64,000 nt of DNA from Bondarzewia mesenterica. Taxonomy: Eukaryota; Basidiomycota; Agaricomycetes; Russulales; Bondarzewiaceae. The DNA is taken from positions 1 through 64,000 of the forward strand of contig SGPL01000129.1 of NCBI GenBank assembly GCA_004802705.1. Direction: 5' to 3'. The position numbers and the translations under genes were made by a program. Of this stretch, positions 12,407-24,637 are shown in pieces (positions within the stretch are counted from its first letter, which is position 1; every line of letters starts with the position of its first letter). A model generated the notes under the pieces. The model worked only from the letters and a program-made list of their open reading frames with translations, searched no databases and was not told where the DNA came from.

Positions 12407-13022
12407 ATCCCTCCGTTCGCCAGCACATTCCCTATCCAAAGTCCGACTTTGTTTCGCTTGTGATATATACCCTTTCATTATAAGCCGGATCCCTCCTAGT
12501 ATCACCTTTGTTGTTTTTTCTGGATGAACATCATTTCTGCTACTATCCCCCTCCCCCCATTCCTTCCTTCCTTTCATGCTGCGCGCTCAGGACACTTTCG
12601 GAGTTGATATTTTATTATTCACACATCGTCGGGCTCATGTGTATTCCATGTTGACCTGTTTCTGTACTTGTTTCCAGTTACTCAGTTATTTATCAATTTC
12701 GATCGAGTTATGACAGGCAAACATCGTATGTTATTTCTTTGGTGTGCGTCCTTGCGATGAAAACCCGAAGAGTGAAAGCGAAACAATGCGAGTGGGTAAA
12801 CTATACAGTGACAATTACAGTGAAGACTGCTGCGTGTGAGTGAAGAGCGGAAAGGAAAGCGATGTGTAGATGTACATGAGTGAGTAAAGGTGCCCAGCAA
12901 AACGACGAGACGTGCTGTAAGTGAGATCCGGTGATCTAACCGGACGAAGAAAGTGGGTCAGAAGCGAAGCGCCATCCGATCGTGCAGTGCGTGCTCACCC
13001 GAAAGGAACAAGAGGAAAGGTT
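12407..13022. other. Intergenic tail between convergent genes
   Basis: Stop codons of the RhoGAP gene (+) and of the F-box gene (-) face each other here. The plus side is T- and C-rich, as expected of a 3' untranslated region. A minus-strand frame that runs from the F-box gene down to 12958 is open but does not match the conserved F-box reading frame. Nothing else is seen. Confidence 0.45.
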
Positions 13023-14429
13023 CTACTGCGAGTGGTTGGTGGACCCGAGCGGGTGCGATGTCCACATGCCATCTTTGGTCAACGACCACTCCGTCTTGGA
13101 CGGGAAGATGATCTGTCGAAGGGACGAGCAGGCGCCGACCCACGCGAGACACAGCCGATGTTCTTCCTCTGCAGGGCTGCTCGCGCCCCGCGCCATCGAC
13201 GGCGTGGGTGGGAGACAGGTCAAGCCTGCGCAGGTTATGAAAGGCGCCGAGCACCGTCGTTAGTGCGGCGAGAAGCCTCTGCGAAAGTCCCAACGAAGAT
13301 ACCAAAGAAGGAAGGGCATGTACCGATCATCGTTCATCATGGTGAGACTCGACTTTTGTGAGGTCAGGGGGGAGGGGGGTTGGGATCTGGACTTACGATG
13401 CCGGAGAGCGCGAAATGCAGGGTGTGACGGAGGGCGAGTTTGACTTTGAGCTGTTCGATGTGGGCGAGGTGCCGTGAGATGTCGCGGAGGAGGGTGGGCG
13501 TGACCGACATGCCCGAGAGGTCGAGACTGCGAATCGGCGTGCTGGTTTGTGCGATGCGCGCGAGGTCGTCCTCGGTGACGAATTCGTAACCGACGAGGCT
13601 GAGGCCCTGCACGGGGGCGCCCGGGAAGGATGGACGCGGCGGTGACCGGGTAGCCGCGGAAGGAGTATAGATCCGGGATGTCGTCGGGGGCCAGGAGGAG
13701 CGGTTTGTAGTAGTCGGCGAGCTTGAAATGCAGCAGTCTGGGGTGGTTCCGCAAGAGGCGCTCGGGGGACTCGCCCATGCCGCTGATGGAGAGTTGGCGG
13801 AGGGAGGGGAGGGAAAAGGTCGGGAAAAGGTTGGAGAGCGAGGGAAAGAGGGAGGCGAGTCCGAAGAAGAGTTCGAGGGATTCAAGGTGTGTGAAAGTCG
13901 GGAGGAGGGATTTCATAATGTTCTGTGCGATGATGAGTAGAAAGACGGGGTGTTCGACGGAGTCAGTTTGCCATCGGATATAGAATCGGCGAACGGTTTC
14001 GGCGAGGTGGGGATAGGCGGAGAGGGTCTCGCAACAGCGCAAGGTCTTACTGGGTACCGAGGCCGACAGGGAAGACAGTGGGCCTGTGAGGTTAAGCATC
14101 GAGGGCGAAGAGCGCGGCGGGATGTCCTCTGTTATCACAACGGAGGAATACAGGACGCGTTCTGCCACTGCGCGCCATCGCTGTGAGACGAGGATTGCCT
14201 GTGTGAGGGATGAAGGTGAGAGGTGATCAAATATTGTGGTCAGCGTCTCGTTAGGGAGCGAAATATCACCCGAACACGGGGGTGGCGGCGTGGGGGGTTC
14301 GAGGGAATATATGGGTACAGAAAGGGTCAGAGCGGAGACCGTTGAAACATGGTCCGAGAGAAGAGTATTTGTCCCGGGGGGGATGGGGTTCAAGTTTGGG
14401 AGAGCACGGGGGGAGTATGTGCAAGACAT
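13023..14429 (-). CDS. F-box protein with two apparent frame breaks
   Basis: Substrate-recognition subunit of an SCF ubiquitin ligase, by family. From the ATG at 14429 the protein has a disordered Pro-rich leader, then an F-box at about residues 56-95 (LPNETLTTIFDHLSPSSLTQ, followed by VSQRWRAVAERVLY). Leucine-rich segments follow (HLESLELFFGLASLFPSLSN, LPSLRQLSISGM), like other basidiomycete F-box proteins. The good frame shifts near 13607-13646, then continues VQGLSLVGYEFVTEDDLARI and RSLDLSGMSVTPTLLRDISR to an intron (13396-13279). In the last exon it shifts again near 13190-13235, before AWVGACSSLRQIIFPSKTEW and the stop at 13023. The first break can be explained by a 40-base intron (GTCACC...GTGCAG) that keeps phase; the second has no such excuse. 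Either a decaying gene or two sequencing indels in GC-rich DNA. Confidence 0.65.
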
Positions 14430-17400
14430 GATATGGCAAGGCTCTCAGTCAAAACAAAAAAGCCGATTTGACTGGTCCAAGTAAGTAGTCAAGGTATTTA
14501 GAGCAGCTCGATTACGGCAAAGTGTGCGGAAGAATTGCGGGTTATCCTGTTCAAGTTGAGCACCTTTCTCATGCCTCCCCGTTTGTACGCCTGCGCCAAA
14601 CAGCAGTCGTTTGTATGTAACCTCTTCGAGCTCTGACTAGGGCGCTCCTGTGTAAGTCCGCTGCACGAGCCACAGAATTTGTACAGAAATGATCGTCCTG
14701 GTAACAAATGCAACACAAAGTGGTACACATGTGCGACGAGTCCCGTCCCGCTGCGCCACCGACGTTGGAGAGCCAATCGACAACGTTCCGTAAACCAATC
14801 CTTCTGCAGCAATAAATTGATATGTCGAGCGCGAGATGCGATACGGAAGCGAGGCTACTTATCTACCCAGGTCCCACTCTACCCGAGCATCCGAAAGAAA
14901 CAAGCCTCGGGCTTCTCTTCTCGAAGCACCCCTAGTACGGCAACAGTGACCAAGCACTCCTCTCCATCCCCGTAAATAACACACTGCCCGCGCACGCCAT
15001 ATATACACACAGCTGGGGAACAGCGCGTGACCGCGACAAGGCTCCTCCCAGCTGAGGAACCACTGAGCAAAGGGCAACCGTTGAGACTTGACCCTCTGGC
15101 TCGGAATATTATTTTTGATTGGTGGGTAGCGACGATGCCTCGAAAAGGACGGATACATACCTCTGGCCGATATTAACCTGCTGGGGGAATTCTCCGCTCA
15201 CTCAGTGTCCAGCCGAGAAGCAATCCGATGGTGACGCATGCACGATCCAGAGCATTCTACATGATAGCCAGTGCACATCGTGCATGAGGCCTAGAGGATC
15301 GTCAGCGCCCAAGTCGACTCATTGAACTTGGCATTCAAATCCTAGGATCGAAGGGTCAACAGATTTTTCCGGAGAGCGTCAGCTGAGGGGGCGAGGAGAC
15401 ATGCATGAACGAACAAGCGGCACCGCCCCCAAATAACACGCTACTATACCTCCCTCTCATCTCCCCCCCCTCCCGCAGTCGCCGAAAGCGATGCTTAGAT
15501 ATCGACGCAGCGAGGCGAGGAGGCCACGCAACAGTAGAAGTATGAGTTGGAGTTCGGACCCGATCGAACCACGACGGCGCCTGACAGCGCGCGCAGCCTT
15601 AGATACATCTACCCCCCGACGAGAACTCCCCATCTCCCCCCTCGCGTGAGATCCAATCCAGTGATAGGCCTCGCCTCAGACGCCTCACACACCACGCTCT
15701 GGCCTTTGAACCGATGGGCGATGTATGGACGCACCCCCAGATCTCCGATGTAAAATATAGCAGATCCACCCACGGAAGATCCTTGGCGAATACGTCCCTC
15801 GCCCCGTGCACAGCCTCCAACGCCGATATATAGCAGCAACACACACGCGCGCGCTCGCAGGCTACAACACTCACCCATTCACTGACTCACGGCAAGGGAC
15901 ATCTTTATTGGTAGCTCACCCACCCACACGCGCGAAGTGCCAAGGACGTCGATTCGGCGTCCTTGCGTGCATGCGTGGACAAGTAAATAAAAAAAAACGC
16001 ACTTATGTACGCGCGCGCGCAGAAGGCGTCGGGAATTAAAGAACACATTTTGCTTACCTTACATGAACCTGCGGGCCTGGCAAAGCGAATCAAGCTCCCT
16101 CACCGGGCCCGGTCGCGTAGTTCTCGAGAGAAGAAAAAAAACTCGGAAAGGGTCACAAAAGTCCAAGAAGCGTCGTCGTTTGCCCCGGCGAAGGAGTGCG
16201 GGTTCGGGTCAAGTAGCAAAAGGCGCGCATGCTGTTCACGAGGGTGCGTGTGGAAGCCCGGGAGGTTACGCGCAAAGGGGACAGAAGGCAAGACGACCCA
16301 GCGTTACGTCGCCGGGTGTGGCTCTGCCAGTTATCGATCCGTGCAGTAACGCACTGTGCATTTGTATCATGGTCAACGGGACGCACGCACTTAAGCCGGC
16401 TTGTTACTGTAACGTTCTCTAAAATTTGATCCTGAAGCATCCCGAGATTGACAACGAACGAAACGGGTGGGCATCTCGGAGGTGAAACCGAAGCGCAGGT
16501 CAACGCAGAGATGAAATTAAGGAGATGGTGCACTGGGTGTGCGAGCGAGTCGGGCTACTGAAGTTTGAGTATATAGGAAAAAGGGTGTCGAGGAATAAGG
16601 TAACTGGGTACTTGACTTAGATAGGTGAGCGGAGAGAGTACGGCCGTCCCTGGAATGAGTAGTACACATACTTGTAACTTACTAGTATCGGAGATTTCAC
16701 GGTCAAAGCTCGAAGGTGACCGGTGAGGGTCTGTAGGGAAAGGCAGACGATCGCGCGGTCTTGCCGTCAGTCGTCATATGTAGAATCTGAACAAGGCATT
16801 GCGATTCTGGTTGTGCCTTGACAGCCGGCGATCTTTGGTGAGATGCAAGAGGAGATCTCTCCGCGGATCCTGAGAGTCGACTGTGGTGAGGGATGGCTTG
16901 CTACACGCAGAGGGCACAGACTAGGTTTGGGATAATGTACAGTTTCAGCTGGTTTGTCTTGAGATTAGCATGATGAGGTGGCATGACATGGTAGGAAAGT
17001 TGACGTCCCCAAAGTGGAACTTGTATCAGGAGCTGGTTGTGACGTGAACAACCGTTTGCACCCTAAGAAAGCTCTGTACAGTAAAAAAAACTGCACAAGA
17101 TAGAATATGTCAGCCTGGAGGGATGCTCTTGCTTCAGGATAAAATATCGAGGGGTTTCCACGGTTTCATGGCAGATAATCCGGACAGGTCTCAGTTCATT
17201 ATGTCGCGTGACAGTGAGCTTACTTACTCCCGTCACATTACCCGTGACAAAACCTCCTGAACTAATAGGGACGGGTCTCTGCTGTTCACCTCGCATCGTT
17301 TTCAATTCCTCTCTGTCGCTCGTCTGTGAAAGCCTTCATAATTTTTGTTGATGCATCGACGAAATACAAACTGGTCCAAGTACAATTTAAGACAGAAAAA

Positions 17401-20400
17401 AAAAATGACACTTTGCCAGGCTGTCTGTGACCCGAGGAACAGGTGTTGCCCGCAGGTTGCCCGTAGGGCCGTTATAAAAGATCCAGTCATTGTATGATGA
17501 CATACCTCAGGGGCAAAACTCCATACTACTCTTGCCACCATCATCTCCAGCTCTACAGCATCTCTTCATTGCGAACCGCACTCTCATCTTGACTTGATAG
17601 CATCACCCCGATATCAACCAGGACGGCCAGAGCAACATTTTTCTAACTTTTTGCCTGAAACTGGCCCTCCTGACACGCATACACTTCCAGAATATCTATT
17701 GACACCCAAGCATTTTGCACCAGCAGTCGCCAATTTGCAACATACACAGTCAGTTCGCGATGACGACTCAGCACTCTGTCAAGATGCCCTGGCTCTGGTG
17801 GTTAGACGTAGTTGTCGTGCCGGTTCTGGTGCCTGGTAGTGGCGGTTCGGTTTGGGAGGGTTCGTTCTGACGCTTAGATTGGGGCTAAGGTCGAGCTGAG
17901 ATGGTGTCAGAAGCAGGGGCTGATACCCTGTGTTCTATTACACACGAGTCTGCGCTAATATAGAGCACAAGACCAAGTATATCAAGCTAGGGGTGAACGA
18001 AGCTACTGCGGAANTATAAATAGCGCCTACTGCGGCGCACGGGCCATCACTATATACTACAAGGGCGCGGGTGACAGGAGAGATCGGGTAGGTAGAGGGA
18101 TCGCGGCTGATCGGGCCGCCTCGTTAGAAGTGTAGGTAAGTATGCGTCCAATCAGACAGAGAAAACAAATGTACTAAATGCGGTTCATGACAGTTCGAAT
18201 AGCACCTGTTCTGCATAAACTTCGATGTGAGGATGAGCATAGCTAAGAAAGAGCAGTGGGGTGTAGGAGAGGGGGCAGCAGCAGGGGCAAAGGAGGAGGG
18301 ATGGCAGTGGAGGAAGAGATGGAAGCACCGCAGAAGGTTCACGGGGGCATCTTGTAGATGGGATGTTACTGGGAGCATGCATTGGGAGGTCGACAAGAAG
18401 AGAAGTGATGGCGGGATGTTCATATCGGTGATTCGAGCCGTAGGCTCTACAGAGCTGCATGAGCTGTCCGAGTCAGCCAAGTATGATGTTCCCATGAGAT
18501 CATCAGCATTGACCTCGGAACACAATTCTGCCTCCTTGCTAATATCTCTTTCTAGCTTAGAGGTGCTACTTGAACCGTTGAATCAAGAATCATGGCCAAG
18601 AATTCCTCTTCATTCTGACTGACCCATTCCTTGTCATTGTGCAGTATGTTGTTTCATCTTCCATGCTGCATGCTATAATTAAGATCCACAGTTTAGATCA
18701 CCCTGGGACAACTCAGCCAACTATTGCCAGAATGTCGAGCGTGTCGGGAATATCGATAGAGATGGGCGGTATGCCCAAGTTGCAGATGCCGATGGGCATG
18801 AACGGTATGAATGTGCCAGCGCAGATGGCAGGTACTGAGTTCCAGCAATATCAGCAATGTGTGATGTGGCCACCACCCCGGCTTCTGACAGAGGAGGATT
18901 TGCAGAATTTAGGAGCAAACACTCGGTTGAGGGAATGGTAATGGTATTGGTAATGGCTTGATAGACTTTTCGATGAAAATGTGCCAGCCGCTTTGTGATT
19001 TAGTCAATGTGATACCTTATCTACTGGACTGCAAGGTTGTCTGATGCCCAGATTATCCACTGTTAATTACATTCAATTACTTGTGAATAAGCTTCTAATA
19101 ACAATTAGGATTACTACTGTAGCAAAATTGGGGTGGTCTTCAAAAATAAGACTAAATAAGATCAATAACATCTTATTACCTGTTATTGCAAGGTGGGGTT
19201 TTTGCTGATGCTCTTGCGTGCGTGGAGAGTAGGAAGACGAAGTTCAGAGAACCAGGCGAGTTGAAGTGCGCGATGGACTTCTTCCACGCATCTGACGATA
19301 CGACTTCATCCTCCAGCATTTCCGGCAGAGTGCCGGAAACAGCCTCATCGAATTTGGGATCTCGGGAGTGAGTTTGAGACCTCATCGGGCAGGGGCGGGC
19401 ACGTCAGACTGAGCAACAAGATTGTCAAGGTCCAGGGCCGCTGCTTTACGATTTTTGTACATCTTGTCCACCAGTTGTTTCGCGATTGCAGCATTAGCGT
19501 ACTGTAAGCAACACGAGCCATGACGGGCTGTGACAGAGCAGATACAAGGATGACAGTGGTGCGAGAAATAGGGTCTAAGGAGTATACAGTAGCTTCGAAG
19601 TCCAACTTGTTGCTGGACTACCGGTAATTAGGGATACTGGTCTACCGGTGAAGTCTCGCTACAAAACAAATGAAGCCAAGTCACTTGCAGAATTCTTACC
19701 ATTTTGTAATGCCCCTACTCTTAAATTGTAGTCAATTGTAGTCGACTAGGCTCCTCCATTCTGGGGGGGGTCAAAATGGCCCATGTTCTGTGCATAAGTA
19801 ACGATTTCCTAATCGGGAATCATAACATGGTCAACGAGCATGTGTATCTAGTCGCCTTTATTGACTTTTCGAGAAAACTGAAGACCGTGTATGACCGCAA
19901 TCTGCTGCAGCTGTTTCATAGTCCACACGACGTACAAACCCACCATTTCGGAAAGGAAAGGGCAGACAACAATGATACTACTAATCAGCAAGCTCGGAAT
20001 CGAACCCCTAATGACATCGAGAGTAACTGGGGAGGCAAACGTATACCAGGTATTTAAGGTCGGCATCGAAACTAGTTGCGAAATAAAAGGCACTGATCGA
20101 AATGAATGAACAGGCATGCAACAAACAAGAACACGAACATGCGATGAACATTGAACCAATAATGACTGAAAATGAACAGACAGTCGGGTGACAGGCACGC
20201 CATTATCATCGGCACTGTCTATGACACAAATAAAGAAAAATGAATGCAGTGAATGATAAGAGGTCGAATTGAACACACCCTTTCTGGACAGAGCAGAGTG
20301 CGATGCAGGTACAGTTGCATCTACATCGTCGAGGGCACTGCCTCCCACGTTCAAGGTGCTCATAGGAAACATCAAATCTATACCCACCGATGCTAACCTG

Positions 20401-20887
20401 CGATTATTGCCGACGTCAGTCCATGGGTGACTCCAACCTACCCAACCAGTGGGTGGAAGAAACATATGTTACGTCAGACCAACAAAAGAAGAATCACGCA
20501 GACACCCACCACAAATGGTACAACATCCACCCTGACTCCCGATCGGTCTTGCTGATGTCCCTTCAACAACTGCAGGAACTGCACCTACATCCCCGGCGAT
20601 GTGCAGCATCAGTGATAAACTAAACTGCCTGGGCAAGGACAGAAACAGACTAGAGGCACAGATGCATTCATCAACATCATCCCCAACAAATGTGCAGCCC
20701 TCGTCAACAAACGGAGAGCAGACATCATCCACAGACGCAAAGGCTTTCTGTTTGATCATGACACGATAAAGACTGTGAGGACGTGATGAAAGCAGGAACA
20801 AGGAGGCAGACAGAAACCAAGCAGCACCCCTATATGTGATGATGAACAAATGCAGAACGTCATATGTGACCAAAATTGAGGCCCGCT
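14430..20887. other. Gene-poor 6.5-kb interval
   Basis: I found no gene here that I can support. Open frames of 60-205 codons occur on both strands, the longest at 19848-20465 (-) and 20469-20873 (-). They contain hydrophobic stretches but no known motif, and they abut the repeat element at 20888. Low-complexity runs include alternating GC near 16010-16020 and CA-rich DNA near 15838-15850. An N lies at 18014. Stretches around 19050-19170 and 19620-19740 are AT-rich with short repeated words, as expected of old repeats. Confidence 0.4.
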
Positions 20888-21725
20888 AGGCCCCCTGATA
20901 ATAGGGGGTGAGGTCAGATCAAAATTTTTGGCCTTTCGGCTCTGAACTAGTGGACAAAAACCTCACCTAAATAAGGCAATTCCCTACCATGAGATTACCT
21001 GACCTCGACTTTTCTGCCCGAACTGGTGGACAAATGACCCAACCTCTAAAAATCGAAAAAATACCACAAAAATTCTAAAATTCTTCAAAAAATGTGTTCC
21101 ATATCCAGCTATACTGTCTACTCCAAGCTAGTATCATCATTGTTGACCAATCTCTTAAATGTTCCCAAATCCTCAACTGCCAAGACCAACTGCCCCTTGT
21201 GCAAGAGAATGTAACCAAAGATATCATCAAAATATGTCTGTAAAAGTTCACAGATCATATTGTTAGCCAGTAAGCACACACAGGATGAAGGAATCGACAT
21301 GATGAATGCAGAAGATGCAACATGTGTGAAGTGAGGGAGGCCACTTGACTGAGCAGCAGAGGGACCAGCAAAAAAAAAAGACTCATCTGTGGCAGACGTA
21401 CCTTATATTTCAAAAGAACAAAAAAAAAAGAAAATGGGCTCAGGTTTGTTGCCTGCAATGCCACAAGATCTCACAAGATGTGTATTCATGGCTCAGCACT
21501 CAAAGCACACAGAATAGACATTGGGCACGTGACATATTGGCACTGCTGGACAGACCCGACCTTCCATATAAGGGGTCTGACTGGTGGACAAAAAACCTAA
21601 CCTCTGGCCTCAGACCGGCGTCCTACTGGTGGATCAAAACTGGGCACTACTCGACCTGTCCGGGGCCGGAGGGGCTTTTACTGGTGGACGCTGACCCGAC
21701 CTCACCCCCTATTATCAGGGGGCCT
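20888..21725. mobile_element. 838-bp non-autonomous element with 28-bp perfect terminal inverted repeats
   Basis: The 28 bases at 20888-20915 (beginning aggccccctgataatag) are repeated exactly in inverse orientation at 21698-21725. Each end contains its own small palindrome, CCCCCTxATAATxGGGGG-like. Inside, the word CTGGTGGAC or CTAGTGGAC followed by an A-rich or GACC stretch occurs at least five times, near both ends and always on the plus strand. There is no transposase-like open frame. I could not settle a target-site duplication: the left flank ends ttgaggcccgct and the right continues ctttcaac. The size and structure fit a MITE; the parent family is unknown to me. Confidence 0.7.
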
Positions 21726-22223
21726 CTTTCAACTTCATCGCAGTGACCATGTGACATGCGCGTGACATAACGCATATGTCCCGGCGGTTGCCAGCTTGAA
21801 AGTTGAAAGAACCGAGACAGAACTCTCATCGATCGTGTGCAATATGGTCGATGATCTCAGGCCTGCAATCACGTTCTTTGTGAACTACTGCTCGAGGGCC
21901 ACGCATGCAATCAACTTTCAAGCACCTACGTAGCTACCCCAGGTGACGTGTTCGTTCCTATATTCCCTTTGCAACTCAAGGAAGACTTGTTCTCAAATGG
22001 GACTCTCAAGCTTTGTTTTTAGCAGCTGATTGTTTTACAATGGCGCATTCAGCAGTCATACACGAATTGAACGCTCACAGTCCTGTTGTCTAGAGACCAA
22101 AACACTAGTTTACGTCGACTAGTCTTTAATCCCAAAATCAACCTTCATTCAGCATACTTCGAGGTTTCCTAGAGCAGCTAATGCTTTCCCATATTCAGAA
22201 ACAATGCTTGGTGCAGAAGTGCA
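21726..22223. other. Intergenic, promoter side of the Zys3-like gene
   Basis: No open frame of note. The interval leads into the TATA box at 22224. Nothing else is identified. Confidence 0.4.
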
Positions 22224-22231
22224 TATATAAA
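22224..22231 (+). promoter_or_regulatory. TATA box of the small secreted-protein gene
   Basis: TATATAAA stands 74 bases upstream of the ATG at 22298, followed by a CA/CT-rich leader (tcatccaacaacg, accacctgctcacaacc) typical of highly expressed fungal genes. The position suits a start of transcription near 22255. Confidence 0.6.
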
Positions 22232-22297
22232 GCCCTATCCGGCACAGCTAGTCATCCAACAACGTCTTTTGCCTTTAACTACCACCTGCTCACAACC

Positions 22298-22694
22298 ATG
22301 GTTCACATCGCTCCCCTCGCTCTCACTGCCCTCCTCACCGCCGTCCCCCTTGTGGCAGGCGGACCCATTGCCTACGGTATCTGCCAGACGGGTAATGTGT
22401 TTGCTCTTCTCGCTTGACTGCCTTCTATCTGACCACCTTGCCCTCCATGTGGACACCAGGTTGGCCCTCTAAGGCTGTAATGTGGTCACCGTCACCTGCT
22501 ATGCTGCCGCGAGCTTCCAGTTTGGCACGGTCGTCGCTGCCGTTGCGGTGCTGGTCACGGTCCTCGCGTGCAATGCCGCTCTTAGAATGTAGGTGTTCTA
22601 TTTGTTCTTCTGTTTATTGCTGGTTCTGACACCTGTGCATTCCAGCTGTTCTGCGGCCTGCGCGACGGTCGCGCTCTTCGCCCCGACTCCTTGA
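22298..22694 (+). CDS. Small secreted Cys-rich protein, Zys3-like
   Basis: About 85 residues from three exons: 22298-22391, 22474-22588 and 22646-22694. The N-terminus MVHIAPLALTALLTAVPLVA is a clear signal peptide, followed by GGPIAYGICQTGCN, the hallmark I associate with fungal proteins annotated as zygote-specific (Zys3-like). A hydrophobic middle (FGTVVAAVAVLVTVLACNAA) and a C-terminal CSAACATVALFAPTP complete it. Six cysteines remain in the mature part. Both introns keep phase, and the first uses an acceptor at 22473 close to a competing AG at 22459. The strong TATA and short leader suggest high or stage-specific expression. Despite the name, no role is established in fungi. Confidence 0.78.
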
Positions 22695-23721
22695 ATCAGT
22701 TGTTTATAAATTTGTCTGAGTGAATGAGATTCCTTTCGAACTGACTCGTGGATTTAACCTTTTCTTTGACAGTGATCAGAGCAAATGGGGGGCATGAGAA
22801 GGGAAGGTACATAGGGAATCGGTTAGTCTTGTACCACGAGAAATGCAAGCGACATAATTAACATTGTCATATGCATACCTGGACCAAAATGAAAGCGATT
22901 GATTAAATCAATGGCATTCTAGAACGGCAATGATGACCGCGATGACATGCACACTTCCAAGGTCCACTATCTCATACTAGTATATAGCGTCGGGAATGCC
23001 CCTGGCCTGTGTGCTATGCACTGTGAGATAATCTACATCGTCTCAAGGGCGTGCTTTCATTGGCCTCTTCGCCACTGCCAGATTTCTGCCAGTACGTATA
23101 GAATATCAATCGTTTAATTTGTGCAGCTTGCCTACATAATGGCAAACTACATGGAACACAAAAAATGAAATAAATAAAAGCACAACAAAGACAGGTCTTG
23201 AATCAGTCGTATTGGTGCAACCTCAGAAGAGTTATTGCCACATTAAAACCCAGGCCTGTCATAGAGAAGGTCAGGATGAAATAGATTTCAATTGCATCAG
23301 ATGGACTTGAGATTGCGTGCATACATTATACTCGCTGAAGCCTGTGCTGATGTCGAGCTCGCCAGCCCGACAAATGTCCTTGGCGAAATGAATCCCAGAA
23401 GGATTCCTTGGGTTAGACTGAGACCGATGAGTGCACGAGGAACATGAGATTGTGAAGATGATGGCGTGACGAAATTGCGCAACATACAGATGCTGTCGTT
23501 AGAGTTCCAGCCAGTTCAGCGGAGGAGTATACAGGTAGAGAGAGAACAACATCATCACCTCTTAGCGATTTCTGAGCATTGAGGCTAAAAAGATGGGATA
23601 AGCGATGGTCGAAACTCTGCGAAAGCAATCCTTTACATCGCAAGCATAGCGTTCATAAATACTAGAAGGGCTGATCAGTATAAAGAAATGATACAGTGCA
23701 TCCCAGATGCAACTCACGCTT
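22695..23721. other. Intergenic; no gene recognised
   Basis: Minus-strand frames at 23297-23485 and 23413-23643 are short and partly hydrophobic. They could be remnants of a membrane-protein gene, but no motif allows a name. The SINE-like palindrome begins at 23722. Confidence 0.35.
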
Positions 23722-24043
23722 CATCAGGAAAACTACAAAATAACTTTTGTACTTATGACACTTTATGAGCTTATTTATAACCAATTTGTAACTTACTCAC
23801 TTGTTCAAGCTTGCTGATAGAGACCTGTCTAGCTTAGCTGGTTACTTTCGTAGCTTCTGGGGCTCTCAAGATCTCAAGTTGCACAAGTAGAGAGCGGGTG
23901 GATTACAAAGTAAGATTGCATAATCCGTAAAAAGAATATCAGGTTCTTGCNCAATNNGGGGTTTAAACCTGGCATCTCACNAGCACAGCCACTACANCAT
24001 GTCNTGACACTCTTGNCCATTGCACCANATGTGCTATATCTAT
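23722..24043 (-). mobile_element. tRNA-derived SINE-like unit (left, inverted copy)
   Basis: Inverse copy of the unit at 24327-24637, with scattered substitutions and about twelve N. Box B has lost its central C (GGTTTAAACCC on the minus strand), so this copy may be less active as a Pol III promoter. Confidence 0.58.
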
Positions 24044-24326
24044 NTATGAAATAATATAATTATATACACTCTCTTTCGACTTTTNTTCACTCTTCAATTA
24101 GACTGGATTCATTTTCTCTTTTCATACATTTCTTATGCACAAACATGTATCATAGAGAGACTGTAAATATTATCTTCTGATACATGTTTATGCATAAGAA
24201 ATGCATGAAAATACATGTTTGTGCATAAGAAATGCATGAAAAGAGAAAATGAATTTAGTCTAATTGAAGAGTGGAAAAGTCGAAAGAGAGTGTATATAAT
24301 TATATTATTTCATATATAGATATAGC

Positions 24327-24637
24327 ACATGTGGTGCAATGGGCAAGAGTGTCACGACATGTTGTAGTGGCTGTGCTTGTGAGATGCCAGGTTCAAACCC
24401 CCAATTGGGCAAGAACCTGATATTCCTTTTACGGATTATGCAATCTTACTTTGTAATCCACCCGCTCTCTACTTGTGCAACTTGAGATCTTGAGAGCCCC
24501 AGAAGCTACGAAAGTAACAAGCTAAGCTAGACAGGTCTCTATCAGCAAGCTTGAACAAGTGAGTAAGTTACAAATTGGTTACAAATAAGCTCATAAAGTG
24601 TCATAAGTACAAAAGTTATTTTGTAGTTTTCCTGATG
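24327..24637 (+). mobile_element. tRNA-derived SINE-like unit (right copy)
   Basis: Starts gcacatgtggtgcaatgg, with boxes A and B 58 bases apart as in tRNA genes with a long variable arm or intron. The body holds the words GCTAAGCTAGACAGG and CAGCAAGCTTG and ends in tttgtagttttcctgatg. No A-tail is evident. It could equally be a Pol III-promoted MITE-like repeat; searching the genome for solo copies would decide. Confidence 0.6.

Larger units (their letters stand above)
23722..24637. repeat. Long palindrome: two SINE-like copies head to head
   Basis: The left arm (23722-24150) and right arm (24211-24637) are near-identical inverse copies of about 430 bp, separated by a 60-base spacer. The right copy, read on plus, carries an RNA polymerase III type internal promoter: box A TGGTGCAATGG at 24332-24342 and box B GGTTCAAACCC at 24390-24400. 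The left copy has the same on minus, with box B altered to GGTTTAAACCC. The tRNA-like head is followed by about 240 bp of tail that ends at catcagg/cctgatg. An AT-rich 120-bp part precedes each head. A dozen N in the left arm only suggest mixed base calls or hairpin sequencing trouble. The structure is seen directly; SINE origin is inferred from the box A/B pair. Confidence 0.78.

Noticed and set aside
17880..18120. A solo LTR
   Set aside because: The words looked LTR-like, but no TG...CA ends, repeat partner or target duplication could be found.
19995..20060. A tRNA-like box B (GGTTCGATTCC) on the minus strand
   Set aside because: No acceptor stem, anticodon arm or good box A could be fitted around it; a match of this length occurs by chance.
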